Shown one piece after another: positions 1 to 5,344 of a stretch of 7,592 nucleotides of DNA (position 1 is its first letter; the number at the start of each line of letters is the position of its first letter). The notes under the pieces are model-generated. The model saw only the letters and a list, made by a program, of their open reading frames with translations. It made no database searches and was not told where the DNA came from. Source of the stretch: CAYTAP01 sp964435775 (GTDB lineage Bacteria; Planctomycetota; Phycisphaerae; Tepidisphaerales; Tepidisphaeraceae); the NCBI GenBank assembly GCA_964435775.1, contig CAYTAP010000153.1, forward strand, positions 1 to 7,592, written 5' to 3'. The translations under genes were made by a program, and so were the position numbers.

Positions 1-626
1 AGGGGATAGACATTCATAAAACCCCATCCCGATTGCATGAGCAGCCCGCGGGAGAGGGGCGCGATCAAAATGGCGCCCAGCGAGAGCTTGACCAGCGTCC
101 TCCGGCTGCACAAAAAGACGACCAGTGGCCAGCAGAGATAAAACTGCTCTTCAACCGCCAGCGACCATGTTGGGTCCAGGATCCCCCCCACCCATTGACC
201 CTTGAAGGCGGCATAATAGTTCGACAGGTACAACCAGTACCACAACTCATGCCCGGCGGCATGGTGCATCTGCTGGATGGCCGCCAGCGGAATACGCGGA
301 AGGATGACAAACGTCAGAAACAAGACCGCGTAGTAAAGCGGAAAGATTCGCAACGTCCGTCGGGCGTAAAAATTGCGGAAATAGTGCTCCTCCCCCCTGG
401 CATCAAAGAGAATGCCGGTGATCAGATAGCCCGATAACACGAAAAAAAGTTCGACTCCCAGCCAGCCGTAGCCGCAGATGTAAGCAATCAACCCATCAAG
501 GGGTGTCGTACCCTGGAGGATCTTCAGGTGGAAGAGCATGACCATAAGGATGGCCATCCCGCGCACGCCATCGAGCGCGGGAACGTGGCCGCGTACAAGT
601 CGCGGCGAGTCACCGGAATTGGTCAA
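1..626 (-). CDS. Acyltransferase 3 family (OafA/YrhL-like) integral membrane enzyme, 3' end outside window
   Basis: Reading the minus strand from a TTG at 626 gives an uninterrupted frame of 208 codons that runs off the window edge. It has the acyltransferase-3 hallmarks in order: PALDGVRGMAILMVMLFH at about residues 16-33 (first membrane helix with the conserved Arg and His), GWLGVELFFVLSGYLITGIL at about 54-73, FYARRTLRIFPLYY at about 86-99 and DPTWSLAVEEQFYLCWPL at about 151-168. Family members usually have about 10 helices and 350-400 residues and move acyl groups such as acetyl onto sugars of surface polysaccharides or other envelope molecules; here only the N-terminal half is visible and the substrate cannot be told. 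The start is uncertain: an in-frame TGA lies shortly upstream, no ATG or GTG precedes the first motif, and TTG 626 has no good ribosome site. Family assignment is strong. Confidence 0.93.
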   Translation of the reverse strand, partial: MTNSGDSPRLVRGHVPALDGVRGMAILMVMLFHLKILQGTTPLDGLIAYICGYGWLGVELFFVLSGYLITGILFDARGEEHYFRNFYARRTLRIFPLYYAVLFLTFVILPRIPLAAIQQMHHAAGHELWYWLYLSNYYAAFKGQWVGGILDPTWSLAVEEQFYLCWPLVVFLCSRRTLVKLSLGAILIAPLSRGLLMQSGWGFMNVYP

Positions 627-789
627 AATGGCATCGCTTGTCCGCTCGATTCAACACCACCTTTGCGGTCTGCACTCTCATTCATCGGCCAAGGGCTCGC
701 CCCAATTCGCACCCGATGCATCTCGGATGGCGGGAACGTGGCAATCGTAAATTGAAAATTGTCCCCGTTCCAAGAACTTTTTTGGTATC
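627..789. other. Divergent intergenic region
   Basis: This gap separates the leftward acyltransferase from the rightward membrane protein and must hold both promoters. I could not find a convincing -35/-10 pair for either gene. Its right half contains a short run of 7-bp A/T-rich units inside an imperfect hairpin, listed separately. Confidence 0.6.
733..771. repeat. Heptad repeat inside an imperfect hairpin
   Basis: Three consecutive 7-bp units, AATCGTA, AATTGAA and AATTGTC, occupy 743-763. They are flanked by an inverted repeat (GGAACG at 733-738, CGTTCC at 766-771), with further pairing inward (GG/CC, then CAAT/ATTG) around small bulges. The layout resembles the palindromic heptad tracts at 6519 and 7356. 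It lies just upstream of the small membrane protein gene, so it could also form a 5' leader structure. Confidence 0.45.
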
Positions 790-1239
790 GTGAGGGGCAT
801 GAACGGCGTGACGACAGCGATTGTCCTGTTTATTTTCGTCTGCATGGTCTATCCCAAGCTGGTCAAGAACAAAGCGCAGTATTACGCGGCGTTCGGGATC
901 GTGTGCGCGATCATTTTGCTCGATGCGCTGGGGGTGGTGCTGCGGGCGCCGTTCTCCACGTTCGCGTATTTCATGACCGCGCTGCTTCAGATCGGGGCGA
1001 TTCTCGTGCTCTTTCTGGCCATTGGCGGATTGTCGCCACGGCAACTGGGTGATGAGATGCTGCGGGCGATCGAGGTAATTCGGCGGGGTGAGGAGGAAAA
1101 GGAGATCATTATCCCATTGAGTGGCCGCAAGCCGGGGAACAAGGGGCATGCCGATGCGCCCGGCGAGCGGATTACGCTGGACGATCCCATCCCCCCGCCC
1201 GCCGCCAAGGAGAAGGATTCGTCGCTGCCATTGGAGTAA
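790..1239 (+). CDS. Small membrane protein of unknown function, three predicted helices
   Basis: I do not recognise the family. The 149-residue product has three hydrophobic stretches, at about 7-22, 32-52 and 56-80, followed by a charged soluble tail. The tail starts with an amphipathic segment (about 82-105, rich in Glu and Arg) and ends in a Pro/Lys/Glu-rich tract. Such a shape suggests an inner-membrane protein with a cytoplasmic C-terminus, but no catalytic motif is visible. The first start in frame is GTG 790; ATG 799 and GTG 808 are alternatives. An AGGGG at 793-797 is better placed for GTG 808 than for the other two, so the true N-terminus may be shorter. It is transcribed divergently from the acyltransferase and converges on the Nudix gene. 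Confidence 0.72.
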   Translation: MRGMNGVTTAIVLFIFVCMVYPKLVKNKAQYYAAFGIVCAIILLDALGVVLRAPFSTFAYFMTALLQIGAILVLFLAIGGLSPRQLGDEMLRAIEVIRRGEEEKEIIIPLSGRKPGNKGHADAPGERITLDDPIPPPAAKEKDSSLPLE

Positions 1240-1246
1240 GAAGGAT

Positions 1247-1286
1247 GAGGGTTGAGTGTTCGGGGTTCAGGGAGGTGCGGCGCACC
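1247..1286. repeat. Heptad repeat tract and short hairpin at a convergent gene junction
   Basis: Four adjacent 7-bp units, GAGGGTT, GAGTGTT, CGGGGTT and the degenerate CAGGGAG, fill 1247-1274, beginning a few bases after the stop of the membrane protein gene. A hairpin GGTGC/GCACC (1274-1278 and 1282-1286) follows directly. No T tract follows on either strand, so it is not a canonical intrinsic terminator. The Nudix gene ends on the opposite strand at 1322. Confidence 0.5.
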
Positions 1287-1321
1287 CAACTTGAAGGGAC
1301 GAAGTGTCCGCGCGGAAGAGG

Positions 1322-1723
1322 TCAGCGTTGAGTGGTCATCCACGCGATGACTTGCGGGATCAGCGCATCGTTGGCCGGCGGAAAGCGGTAGGAGCGAAGG
1401 GCTTGCGCGCTGACCCATGCCAGACGTTGGCTGGCAAGGGGGCGGGGTTCGCCGGATTGCCAGGCGCACACGAAGGGATGGAGGCGCACGGTCGTCTGGC
1501 CGTATGTGTATTCAAACGTCGGGAGCGGAATCACCTCACCCACTGTAACGTCAACTTCCTCGGCCAACTCGCGACGGGTGCATTGAATGGGGGATTCGCC
1601 GGGCTCAACCTTCCCGCCGGGAAATTCCCAGAAGTCGCCAAGGGTGGCATCCGATCGGCGCTGACAGATCAGCACCAAGCCGTTTCGCACCACAATTCCC
1701 AAACCGATATCGAGTATTTTCAT
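1322..1723 (-). CDS. mutT: MutT-type Nudix hydrolase (probable 8-oxo-dGTP diphosphatase)
   Basis: A 133-residue protein of normal MutT length. The Nudix box G-x5-E-x7-R-E-U-x-E-E is complete in GKVEPGE followed after seven residues by RELAEEVDV; the usual Gly three residues after the EE pair region is Asp here, a change seen in some MutT relatives. It is preceded by WEFPGGKVEPGE, typical of MutT, whose members hydrolyse oxidised nucleoside triphosphates such as 8-oxo-dGTP and prevent A:T to C:G mutations. The Glu residues of the box bind the catalytic Mg ions. The ATG at 1723 is supported by GGTGA at 1728-1732, four bases upstream, which matches the 3' part of the ribosome site. A small hairpin (CCGAC at 1739-1743 with GTCGG at 1752-1756) sits just ahead of it. 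Other Nudix substrates cannot be excluded. Confidence 0.9.
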   Translation of the reverse strand: MKILDIGLGIVVRNGLVLICQRRSDATLGDFWEFPGGKVEPGESPIQCTRRELAEEVDVTVGEVIPLPTFEYTYGQTTVRLHPFVCAWQSGEPRPLASQRLAWVSAQALRSYRFPPANDALIPQVIAWMTTQR

Positions 1724-1819
1724 TTTTTCACCGGCTGACCGACAACCCTTCGTCGGATTCTTCGCAACTGCGGCTGTGCCCGCTTGCGCCTGTAAAAATG
1801 CGCGGTTTTGGAGAGCCTA

Positions 1820-1847
1820 TTGGGGTGGAATCGCTTGCACCTATACC
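1820..1847 (+). promoter_or_regulatory. Candidate sigma-70-type promoter for an orphan plus-strand transcript
   Basis: TTGGGG at 1820-1825 and TATACC at 1842-1847 are separated by 16 bp. Each box matches the consensus at four of six positions, so the call is weak on its own. The strong terminator on the same strand about 200 bp downstream raises its plausibility. Confidence 0.3.
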
Positions 1848-1853
1848 ATCACA

Positions 1854-2088
1854 AGTGTAGGAAACATTGTCGCCACAACCTATGGAATACAAAAGACTTA
1901 CAACACACGAATTATTCTGGCTTCAAGCTCCAAGAGCTGATTGACACTCCATATGGGCAGGGGTATAGTCACTTCATCGCGTTAACCAATCTTGTCACTG
2001 ACGCGACCTTCCAATTGAGTTAAGCGGCTTCTTAGCCGTGGCGCACTTCCGGAGGTGGACAGGAGCCACCCCTCCGGAAGTTTTTTTT
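1854..2088 (+). ncRNA. Candidate unassigned small RNA or decayed short gene ending at an intrinsic terminator
   Basis: The case rests on a promoter-like site at 1820-1847, an AT-richer body, a small hairpin (CGGCT/AGCCG with a TCTT loop, 2025-2038) and a strong terminator at 2045-2088, all on the plus strand, with no plus-strand gene nearby to own that terminator. I compared it by eye with tmRNA, RNase P RNA, small SRP RNA and tRNA and found none of their signature sequences. A frame ending in TAA at 2021-2023, directly before the hairpins, leaves open a short protein or the remains of a gene. The 5' end is a guess from the -10 box. Confidence 0.3.
2045..2088 (+). terminator. Strong intrinsic (Rho-independent) terminator, rightward
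   Basis: The 14-base arm at 2045-2058 (ACTTCCGGAGGTGG) pairs fully with 2066-2081 apart from a two-base CC bulge, around a seven-base loop. The stem is followed by an uninterrupted run of eight T at 2081-2088, the first of which pairs in the stem. The opposite strand has no T run after the stem, so it does not serve the minus-strand genes around it. Confidence 0.88.
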
Positions 2089-2124
2089 GCACTGAGCGCA
2101 ATCTCACGCCTAACAGGGACCCAC

Positions 2125-2448
2125 TCAATGATGAATCGTGGGATGATCGTCGTGATGCAACGCCGCGCGCGAAGTCGTGTTGACAATGGATGAATGATCT
2201 TCCGCCTCTTCGAGAAGCGCGCGCACGTCGGGGCGAAGATAGAGGGTCTCTAACTCCGTCAGCCTCGACAGCGCCCTCGCGGTCTGCTCCAGTTGGTCGG
2301 CTGGGGACGCGTTGAGGTCGATGAACAATTGCCGCTGACCTTTCAGCGATACAAGCCCCCCACCGCCACCGCCGAGGGCGGCGTGACGCACCACGATGCC
2401 CATCCGTCTGGCGATCTCGAGCAATTCATCAAAGGCGCTGTTCATCAT
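2125..2448 (-). CDS. Hypothetical protein with glycine run and His-rich C-terminus, last gene of LOG operon
   Basis: A 107-residue soluble protein that I cannot assign a function. Its N-terminal half (FDELLEIARRMGIVVRHAAL, then a run of six Gly at about 26-31, then LVSLKGQRQLFIDLNA) looks like a small alpha/beta fold, followed by a helical region with several Leu and Arg residues. The last 13 residues are rich in His and Asp (AALHHDDHPTIHH) and could bind a metal; this is inference. ATG 2448 is well supported by GGAGG at 2456-2460, seven bases upstream. The start lies 15 bp after the stop of the LOG-family gene, so the two are almost certainly co-transcribed and translationally close. Confidence 0.8.
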   Translation of the reverse strand: MMNSAFDELLEIARRMGIVVRHAALGGGGGGLVSLKGQRQLFIDLNASPADQLEQTARALSRLTELETLYLRPDVRALLEEAEDHSSIVNTTSRAALHHDDHPTIHH

Positions 2449-2463
2449 GATGCAACCTCCACA

Positions 2464-3273
2464 TCATTGCGGCGGCTTGCGCCCGGCCTGAGCGGGGGTG
2501 GACTTTGCGGGGCGCGGACGTCGGCCGTAGCGCGTGCCTTCACCGGTCTTGCCGGCGGTCGGTCCGGTGAGAGGATTCTTTTGATGGCAGTCGCGCGTGC
2601 CGAGCTGTTGATTGAGCTCGGCATCCTCCGGACGCCACCAATGCGATTTGATCCCCTCTTCAATCAACTGCACCGCATGCTCGGGTGTATCGACAATGCG
2701 GAAGATGTCGATGTCCTCGCGATCGGTGAATTGCCCGACCAACTGGCTCTTCATCCACTCCACGAGTCCGGTCCAGTAGCTGGTGCCATAAAGAATGATG
2801 GGGAATGCCTCGACCTTGAGCGTCTGGATGAGGGTGATCGTTTCAAAGAACTCATCGAGCGTGCCATACCCGCCGGGGAAGGCGATGAAAGCGCTGGCGT
2901 ATTTCACGAACATCACCTTGCGGGCGTAGAAATAATGAAAATCGAGGCTGAGCGTGAGGAAGTGGTTGGATTCCTGCTCCTGGGGCAGTGTGATGTTGCA
3001 GCCGATGGATTTTCCGCAGGCTTCAAAGGCGCCTTTGTTGGCGGCTTCCATGATGCCCGGGCCGCCACCGGTGATCGTGGCGAACCCTTTTTGTGCCAGG
3101 AGGCGCGCGGTCGCTTCTGCGGCCTGATAGTCGGGATGATCGGGCTTGGTGCGGGCGCTGCCGAAAATTGAGACGGCCGGGCCGACCGACTCCATCATCT
3201 CAAAGCCCTCGACGAACTCCGCCATGATGCGGAATATCCGCCAGCTTTCCGGATCGCTCTTGTCCACGGGCAT
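2464..3273 (-). CDS. LOG-family (TIGR00730-type) Rossmann-fold nucleotide-processing protein
   Basis: From ATG 3273 the product has 269 residues. It carries GPAVSIFGSARTKP at 31-44, GGGPGIMEAANKGA at 69-82 and the diagnostic PGGYGTLDE at 133-141, the signature of the LOG/lysine-decarboxylase-like family. Members release a free base from nucleoside 5'-monophosphates, best known for cytokinin activation in plants; bacterial homologues may act in purine ribonucleotide turnover. The bacterial substrate here is unknown. The region from about residue 225 to the end is a Pro-, Lys- and Arg-rich tail, probably disordered and beyond the usual fold. The frame could open at TTG 3297, but AGGAG at 3279-3283 sits five bases before ATG 3273 and decides the start. 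It is 27 bp behind the beta-barrel gene and 15 bp ahead of the hypothetical gene, so it is the middle gene of an operon. Confidence 0.92.
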   Translation of the reverse strand: MPVDKSDPESWRIFRIMAEFVEGFEMMESVGPAVSIFGSARTKPDHPDYQAAEATARLLAQKGFATITGGGPGIMEAANKGAFEACGKSIGCNITLPQEQESNHFLTLSLDFHYFYARKVMFVKYASAFIAFPGGYGTLDEFFETITLIQTLKVEAFPIILYGTSYWTGLVEWMKSQLVGQFTDREDIDIFRIVDTPEHAVQLIEEGIKSHWWRPEDAELNQQLGTRDCHQKNPLTGPTAGKTGEGTRYGRRPRPAKSTPAQAGRKPPQ

Positions 3274-3278
3274 TCCAA

Positions 3279-3283
3279 CTCCT
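3279..3283 (-). promoter_or_regulatory. Ribosome binding site that fixes the LOG gene start
   Basis: On the minus strand this reads AGGAG, five bases before ATG 3273. It lies inside the extension that a TTG start at 3297 would add, arguing for the shorter protein. Confidence 0.75.
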
Positions 3284-3300
3284 GAGTATTCGGGCAATCA

Positions 3301-4275
3301 TCAATATCGCCACTCAAAGGCGACCCGCGCGTACGGTTCATCGCTGACGCGGGTGACGCGATCGAGATCGCGGCCGTCGAAGCCGATGTCAAAATGTTGA
3401 TCGAAACCATACCCGATCGCGGCGGTCAATGCAGGTCCATCACTCTTTCCCCAACGCACGCCGGCCTCGATGCGGCTTTGGGTGAAGAAGAGGCGGCGGT
3501 CGCCCGGGAGATCGGCATCGTGGTAGGCGCTGAAATTGCGGGCGATATCCGCGAAGATTTGGAGGGTTCTCGTGATGTTGTAGCCGACTTTCAGCTCATA
3601 CAGATCGGGGAAGGTGTAAAAGGCGTCGATGCGGAACTGATCATTGGGTTGCCATGTCAGGGTCGAATAGGGGAAACCGGCGGACGCCAGCAGATGCTCT
3701 TCGAGGCGCAGGGCGTACGCAACACCGGGCAGAGGAATATCGGGGTAGAGCGTGCGATTGCCGTTGTAGTCCAAACCGAAGACCAGGGTGCTGTCTTTGC
3801 TGAGTTCCTTGCCGACAAGGACAGTGCCCCGCCCATACCACGCATTGCCGTCAGCGAAGGGGGAACTGCCGGCGTAACCGACGGCGCCGGAGAGCGCCAG
3901 GAACCAGTTGTCGGCGAATTGGGTGATGGGGGTTCCGAATGCGATGGCGGCATCCACGAGCTGTCCCGGCAGCGCGGAGTTGCCGTCAAGCTGCAGGTGG
4001 TGAAACGAATAGCCAATCGTCGGATTGATGCGATACTTGTCCATCAGGCGGACGCGCCCGGACGAGTCATACATTGAGAGCTTGAAGTCATCATCGGAGC
4101 CTTTGGCATGACCGGCGTCGAAGAAAGTCGCGCTGGCGCTGCCGTCAGTCATCTGTCCCTTAGGCCAGGGGGCGAAAAGCCCGCCGGGATCGGTTTGTCC
4201 AAACGCCCATTGGGGTAAAGCCATCGCCGTGAGCATCCACGCGGCCGCCGCGGTCATCATCCATTGCCGTCGCAT
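3301..4275 (-). CDS. Outer-membrane beta-barrel protein with signal peptide, function unknown
   Basis: From ATG 4275 the product has 324 residues. It starts with a signal peptide (MRRQWMMTAAAAWMLTAMAL, cleavage likely after AFG at about 26). The rest alternates polar and hydrophobic residues with many Gly, Tyr and Phe, as in outer-membrane beta-strands, for example the stretch with GLDYNGN and the repeated YGF/VAFEW-type endings. The chain ends in FEWRY; a C-terminal aromatic residue is the usual signal for outer-membrane insertion. It resembles the DUF6268-like barrels described in Planctomycetes and Bacteroidetes, but I cannot confirm this. The frame opens further upstream at 4323, but AAGGA at 4282-4286, six bases before ATG 4275, and the signal peptide favour the inner start. 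It leads the operon with the LOG and hypothetical genes. Its role (pore, adhesin or structural) cannot be told. Confidence 0.85.
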   Translation of the reverse strand: MRRQWMMTAAAAWMLTAMALPQWAFGQTDPGGLFAPWPKGQMTDGSASATFFDAGHAKGSDDDFKLSMYDSSGRVRLMDKYRINPTIGYSFHHLQLDGNSALPGQLVDAAIAFGTPITQFADNWFLALSGAVGYAGSSPFADGNAWYGRGTVLVGKELSKDSTLVFGLDYNGNRTLYPDIPLPGVAYALRLEEHLLASAGFPYSTLTWQPNDQFRIDAFYTFPDLYELKVGYNITRTLQIFADIARNFSAYHDADLPGDRRLFFTQSRIEAGVRWGKSDGPALTAAIGYGFDQHFDIGFDGRDLDRVTRVSDEPYARVAFEWRY

Positions 4276-4352
4276 CGTCCATCCTTTTCCATCAACCATC
4301 CGTGAGACCCCCACGCACGCCATGTGAGCAGGTCATGCGCCATGGAAGGAAC

Positions 4353-4415
4353 AAAAAAAGGGCAGGAGGCGCCAAGGCTTGAGGGAGAAAAGCCATTGGC
4401 GGGGAACTCCTGCCC
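4353..4415 (-). terminator. Terminator-shaped leader hairpin upstream of the beta-barrel operon
   Basis: Read on the minus strand, GGGCAGGAG (4415-4407) pairs with CTCCTGCCC (4368-4360), nine perfect base pairs. Inside this, CGCCAA pairs with TTGGCG and GGCTT with AAGCC around a nine-base loop. Seven T follow at once (4359-4353). It has the form of an intrinsic terminator, yet no minus-strand gene lies upstream, and the beta-barrel gene starts about 80 bases downstream. It is therefore either an attenuator or the end of a very short RNA. Confidence 0.75.
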
Positions 4416-4425
4416 CATGCAAGCG

Positions 4426-4454
4426 ACTATGGCAGGCGCGGTGATATCCGTCAA
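4426..4454 (-). promoter_or_regulatory. Candidate sigma-70-type promoter of the beta-barrel/LOG operon
   Basis: On the minus strand TTGACG (4454-4449, five of six consensus bases) is followed after exactly 17 bp by CATAGT (4431-4426, four of six). Transcription would start near 4418-4420, immediately before the hairpin at 4415-4353, so the hairpin would form the very 5' end of the mRNA. Confidence 0.55.
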
Positions 4455-4474
4455 GGTCAATTGGGCGATGAAAG

Positions 4475-4490
4475 AATGAATCAATGAATC
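4475..4490. repeat. Tandem pair of an 8-bp unit
   Basis: AATGAATC occurs twice without a gap (4475-4482 and 4483-4490) in the divergent region between the beta-barrel and lipoprotein genes. It is short and may be chance or a binding site. Confidence 0.3.
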
Positions 4491-4501
4491 GGCCGCAGCT
4501 T

Positions 4502-4544
4502 GGGGCCCATCCGGACAGGCTTTCACCCCGTGGTGCTTTGCCCC
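4502..4544 (-). promoter_or_regulatory. Possible structured RNA element, three-way-junction shape
   Basis: As minus-strand RNA, GGGGC (4544-4540) can pair with GCCCC (4506-4502), enclosing a hairpin CACC/GGTG and a second arm opened by GCC (4520-4518). The order GGC-AAA, hairpin, AAA-GCC recalls the core of the GEMM-I (cyclic di-GMP) riboswitch, but the GAAA loop and the conserved GACGC before AAAGCC are absent. It also overlaps the plus-strand promoter of the lipoprotein gene and lies upstream of the candidate minus promoter, so it may not be transcribed. Confidence 0.2.
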
Positions 4545-4566
4545 GTTTGACTGATGCTTCTATACT
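4538..4566 (+). promoter_or_regulatory. Candidate promoter of the PEGA lipoprotein gene
   Basis: TTGCCC (4538-4543) and TATACT (4561-4566, five of six consensus bases) are 17 bp apart. Transcription would start at about 4573, only a few bases before ATG 4576, giving an almost leaderless mRNA. This agrees with the lack of a ribosome site there. A TTGACT at 4547-4552 is too close to the -10 box to act as its -35. Confidence 0.5.
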
Positions 4567-4575
4567 GAGCCTCGC

Positions 4576-5007
4576 ATGGCGAACGGACAATGCAATGGAT
4601 TGCGACGGATGCTTGTCCCGCTGATGGGCATGGTGTTCGCGTTGCTGGTTGGCGGCTGCGTGCGGCAGAAGTTGACCGTTGTATCCGATCCGCCGGGCGC
4701 TTTGGTTTATCTCAATGGCGCCGAGGTCGGGCGCACGCCGATGACGCGCCAGTTCACATGGTATGGGGATTACGATGTGGAGCTTCGCAAGGAGGGGTAT
4801 GACACGCTCAAGACGCATGACCAATTGACCGCGCCATGGTGGAACTGGGTCCCGCTCGATCTGATCGCCAATTTATTTCCCTTGACAGATCACCAGCACA
4901 TGTCGTTCACGCTGCACCCGGCGTCCACGCAACCGGCGGATCCGGAGGTGATGATGGAGCGGGCGGAGGAGATGAGGGGGGAGCTACAAGCGAAACCCCG
5001 AAAGTAG
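4576..5007 (+). CDS. PEGA-domain lipoprotein
   Basis: The 143-residue product has a short basic N-terminus, a hydrophobic stretch and the lipobox LVGGC, with the lipidated Cys at residue 28, so it is predicted to be a membrane-anchored lipoprotein on the periplasmic side. Residues about 33-79 form a PEGA domain (LTVVSDPPGALVYLNGAEVG, then RTPMTRQFTWYGDYDVELRKEGY), a beta-rich fold common in surface proteins. A Trp-rich segment (APWWNWVPLDL) and an acidic helix follow. The role is unknown; PEGA domains are thought to bind envelope components. ATG 4576 lacks a Shine-Dalgarno sequence. ATG 4609 also lacks one and would shorten the signal peptide to an n-region without Arg. It is divergent from the beta-barrel operon. 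Confidence 0.88.
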   Translation: MANGQCNGLRRMLVPLMGMVFALLVGGCVRQKLTVVSDPPGALVYLNGAEVGRTPMTRQFTWYGDYDVELRKEGYDTLKTHDQLTAPWWNWVPLDLIANLFPLTDHQHMSFTLHPASTQPADPEVMMERAEEMRGELQAKPRK

Positions 5008-5010
5008 CTC
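4981..5010 (+). promoter_or_regulatory. Inverted repeat at the end of the lipoprotein gene, possible toxin-antitoxin operator
   Basis: GAGCTAC (4981-4987) and GTAGCTC (5004-5010) form a perfect 7-bp inverted repeat around a 16-base spacer that spans the lipoprotein stop codon. It lies where the -35 region of the toxin-antitoxin promoter would be. It could be an operator or a 3' hairpin; no T run follows. Confidence 0.3.
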
Positions 5011-5011
5011 G

Positions 5012-5020
5012 TGATATAAG
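5012..5020 (+). promoter_or_regulatory. Extended -10 promoter element of the toxin-antitoxin pair
   Basis: TGATATAAG at 5012-5020 is an extended -10 motif (TGn directly before TATAAG). No good -35 is seen, as is usual for this promoter type. Transcription would begin near 5027, giving a leader of about 54 bases that contains a tiny frame, ATG 5033 to TAA 5068 (MARRKVSRKCH), of unknown meaning. Confidence 0.4.
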
Positions 5021-5080
5021 CTCGAAAAGAACGATGGCACGAAGGAAGGTATCCAGAAAGTGTCATTAAGTGGGTTCGGC

Positions 5081-5329
5081 ATGAAATACAAGCTACAATA
5101 CGCAGAGGCAGCGGTGAAAGAGTTGGAGAAGATGTCTCCCGACGTGAGGCGACAAATCTTGTCGAAGATCAACCGGCTTTCGAACGATTTGGCGGGGGAT
5201 GTGAAACGATTGACTAACTTTTCGCCGGAATACAGGCTTCGGGTCGGGGACTGGCGTGTATTGTTTAACCTCATCAATGGAGATATGATTTCCATTGAAC
5301 ACATCAGCCACCGTTCACAAGCATACTGA
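5081..5329 (+). CDS. RelE/ParE-superfamily toxin of a type II toxin-antitoxin pair
   Basis: An 82-residue protein beginning MKYKLQYAEAAVKELEKM, the usual RelE/ParE N-terminal strand and helix. The C-terminal half, YRLRVGDWRVLFNLINGD then HISHRSQAY, is the typical RelE core. By eye, Arg59, Arg78 and the final Tyr82 line up with the E. coli RelE residues Arg61, Arg81 and Tyr87 that take part in mRNA cleavage on the ribosome, so it is probably active. ATG 5081 fits family starts; GTG 5060 would add seven residues of no family character, although GGAAGG lies ten bases before it. The antitoxin gene follows 15 bp downstream, so the order is toxin first. Confidence 0.88.
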   Translation: MKYKLQYAEAAVKELEKMSPDVRRQILSKINRLSNDLAGDVKRLTNFSPEYRLRVGDWRVLFNLINGDMISIEHISHRSQAY

Positions 5330-5332
5330 CGC

Positions 5333-5338
5333 GAGGAG
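5333..5338 (+). promoter_or_regulatory. Strong ribosome binding site of the antitoxin gene
   Basis: GAGGAG lies six bases before ATG 5345. The toxin gene ahead of it has only a weak site, which would favour antitoxin synthesis from the shared mRNA. Confidence 0.75.
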
Positions 5339-5344
5339 TACGCG

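Larger units (their letters stand above)
1724..2124. other. 401-bp gap without a convincing protein gene, AT-richer than its surroundings
   Basis: Between the Nudix start and the end of the LOG operon lies a stretch visibly richer in A and T than its neighbours. It holds two overlapping plus-strand open frames of poor quality: one from GTG 1776 to 1940 (54 codons) and one from TTG 1808 to 2023 (71 codons, rich in His and Asn). Neither has a ribosome site or a recognisable motif. A promoter-like pair at about 1820-1847 and a strong rightward terminator at 2045-2088 suggest that a plus-strand RNA is made here. The minus strand shows no open frame of note. Confidence 0.6.

Noticed and set aside
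33..437. Plus-strand open frame opposite the acyltransferase
   Set aside because: The minus strand encodes unmistakable acyltransferase-3 motifs through the whole interval.
682..1149. Minus-strand frame opposite the small membrane protein
   Set aside because: Arg/His/Gln-rich translation without motif, typical of a shadow; the plus frame has three clear membrane helices.
2293..3171. Long open frame on the plus strand (292 codons) opposite the LOG and hypothetical genes
   Set aside because: It is a shadow of the GC-rich minus-strand genes, which carry clear family motifs; its own translation has none.
3274..3297. TTG start at 3297 for the LOG-family gene
   Set aside because: The AGGAG site lies within this extension and is correctly spaced for ATG 3273.
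3394..4077. Plus-strand open frame of 227 codons opposite the beta-barrel gene
   Set aside because: Antisense shadow; the minus frame has a signal peptide, barrel pattern and terminal aromatic residue.
4257..4526. Minus-strand frame across the beta-barrel leader as a leader peptide
   Set aside because: It has no ribosome site, reads through the hairpin and overlaps the signal peptide in another frame; no regulatory codon run is seen.
5060..5080. GTG 5060 as the start of the RelE-type toxin
   Set aside because: The added residues do not resemble the family and ATG 5081 gives the canonical N-terminus, though GGAAGG upstream keeps the longer form possible.
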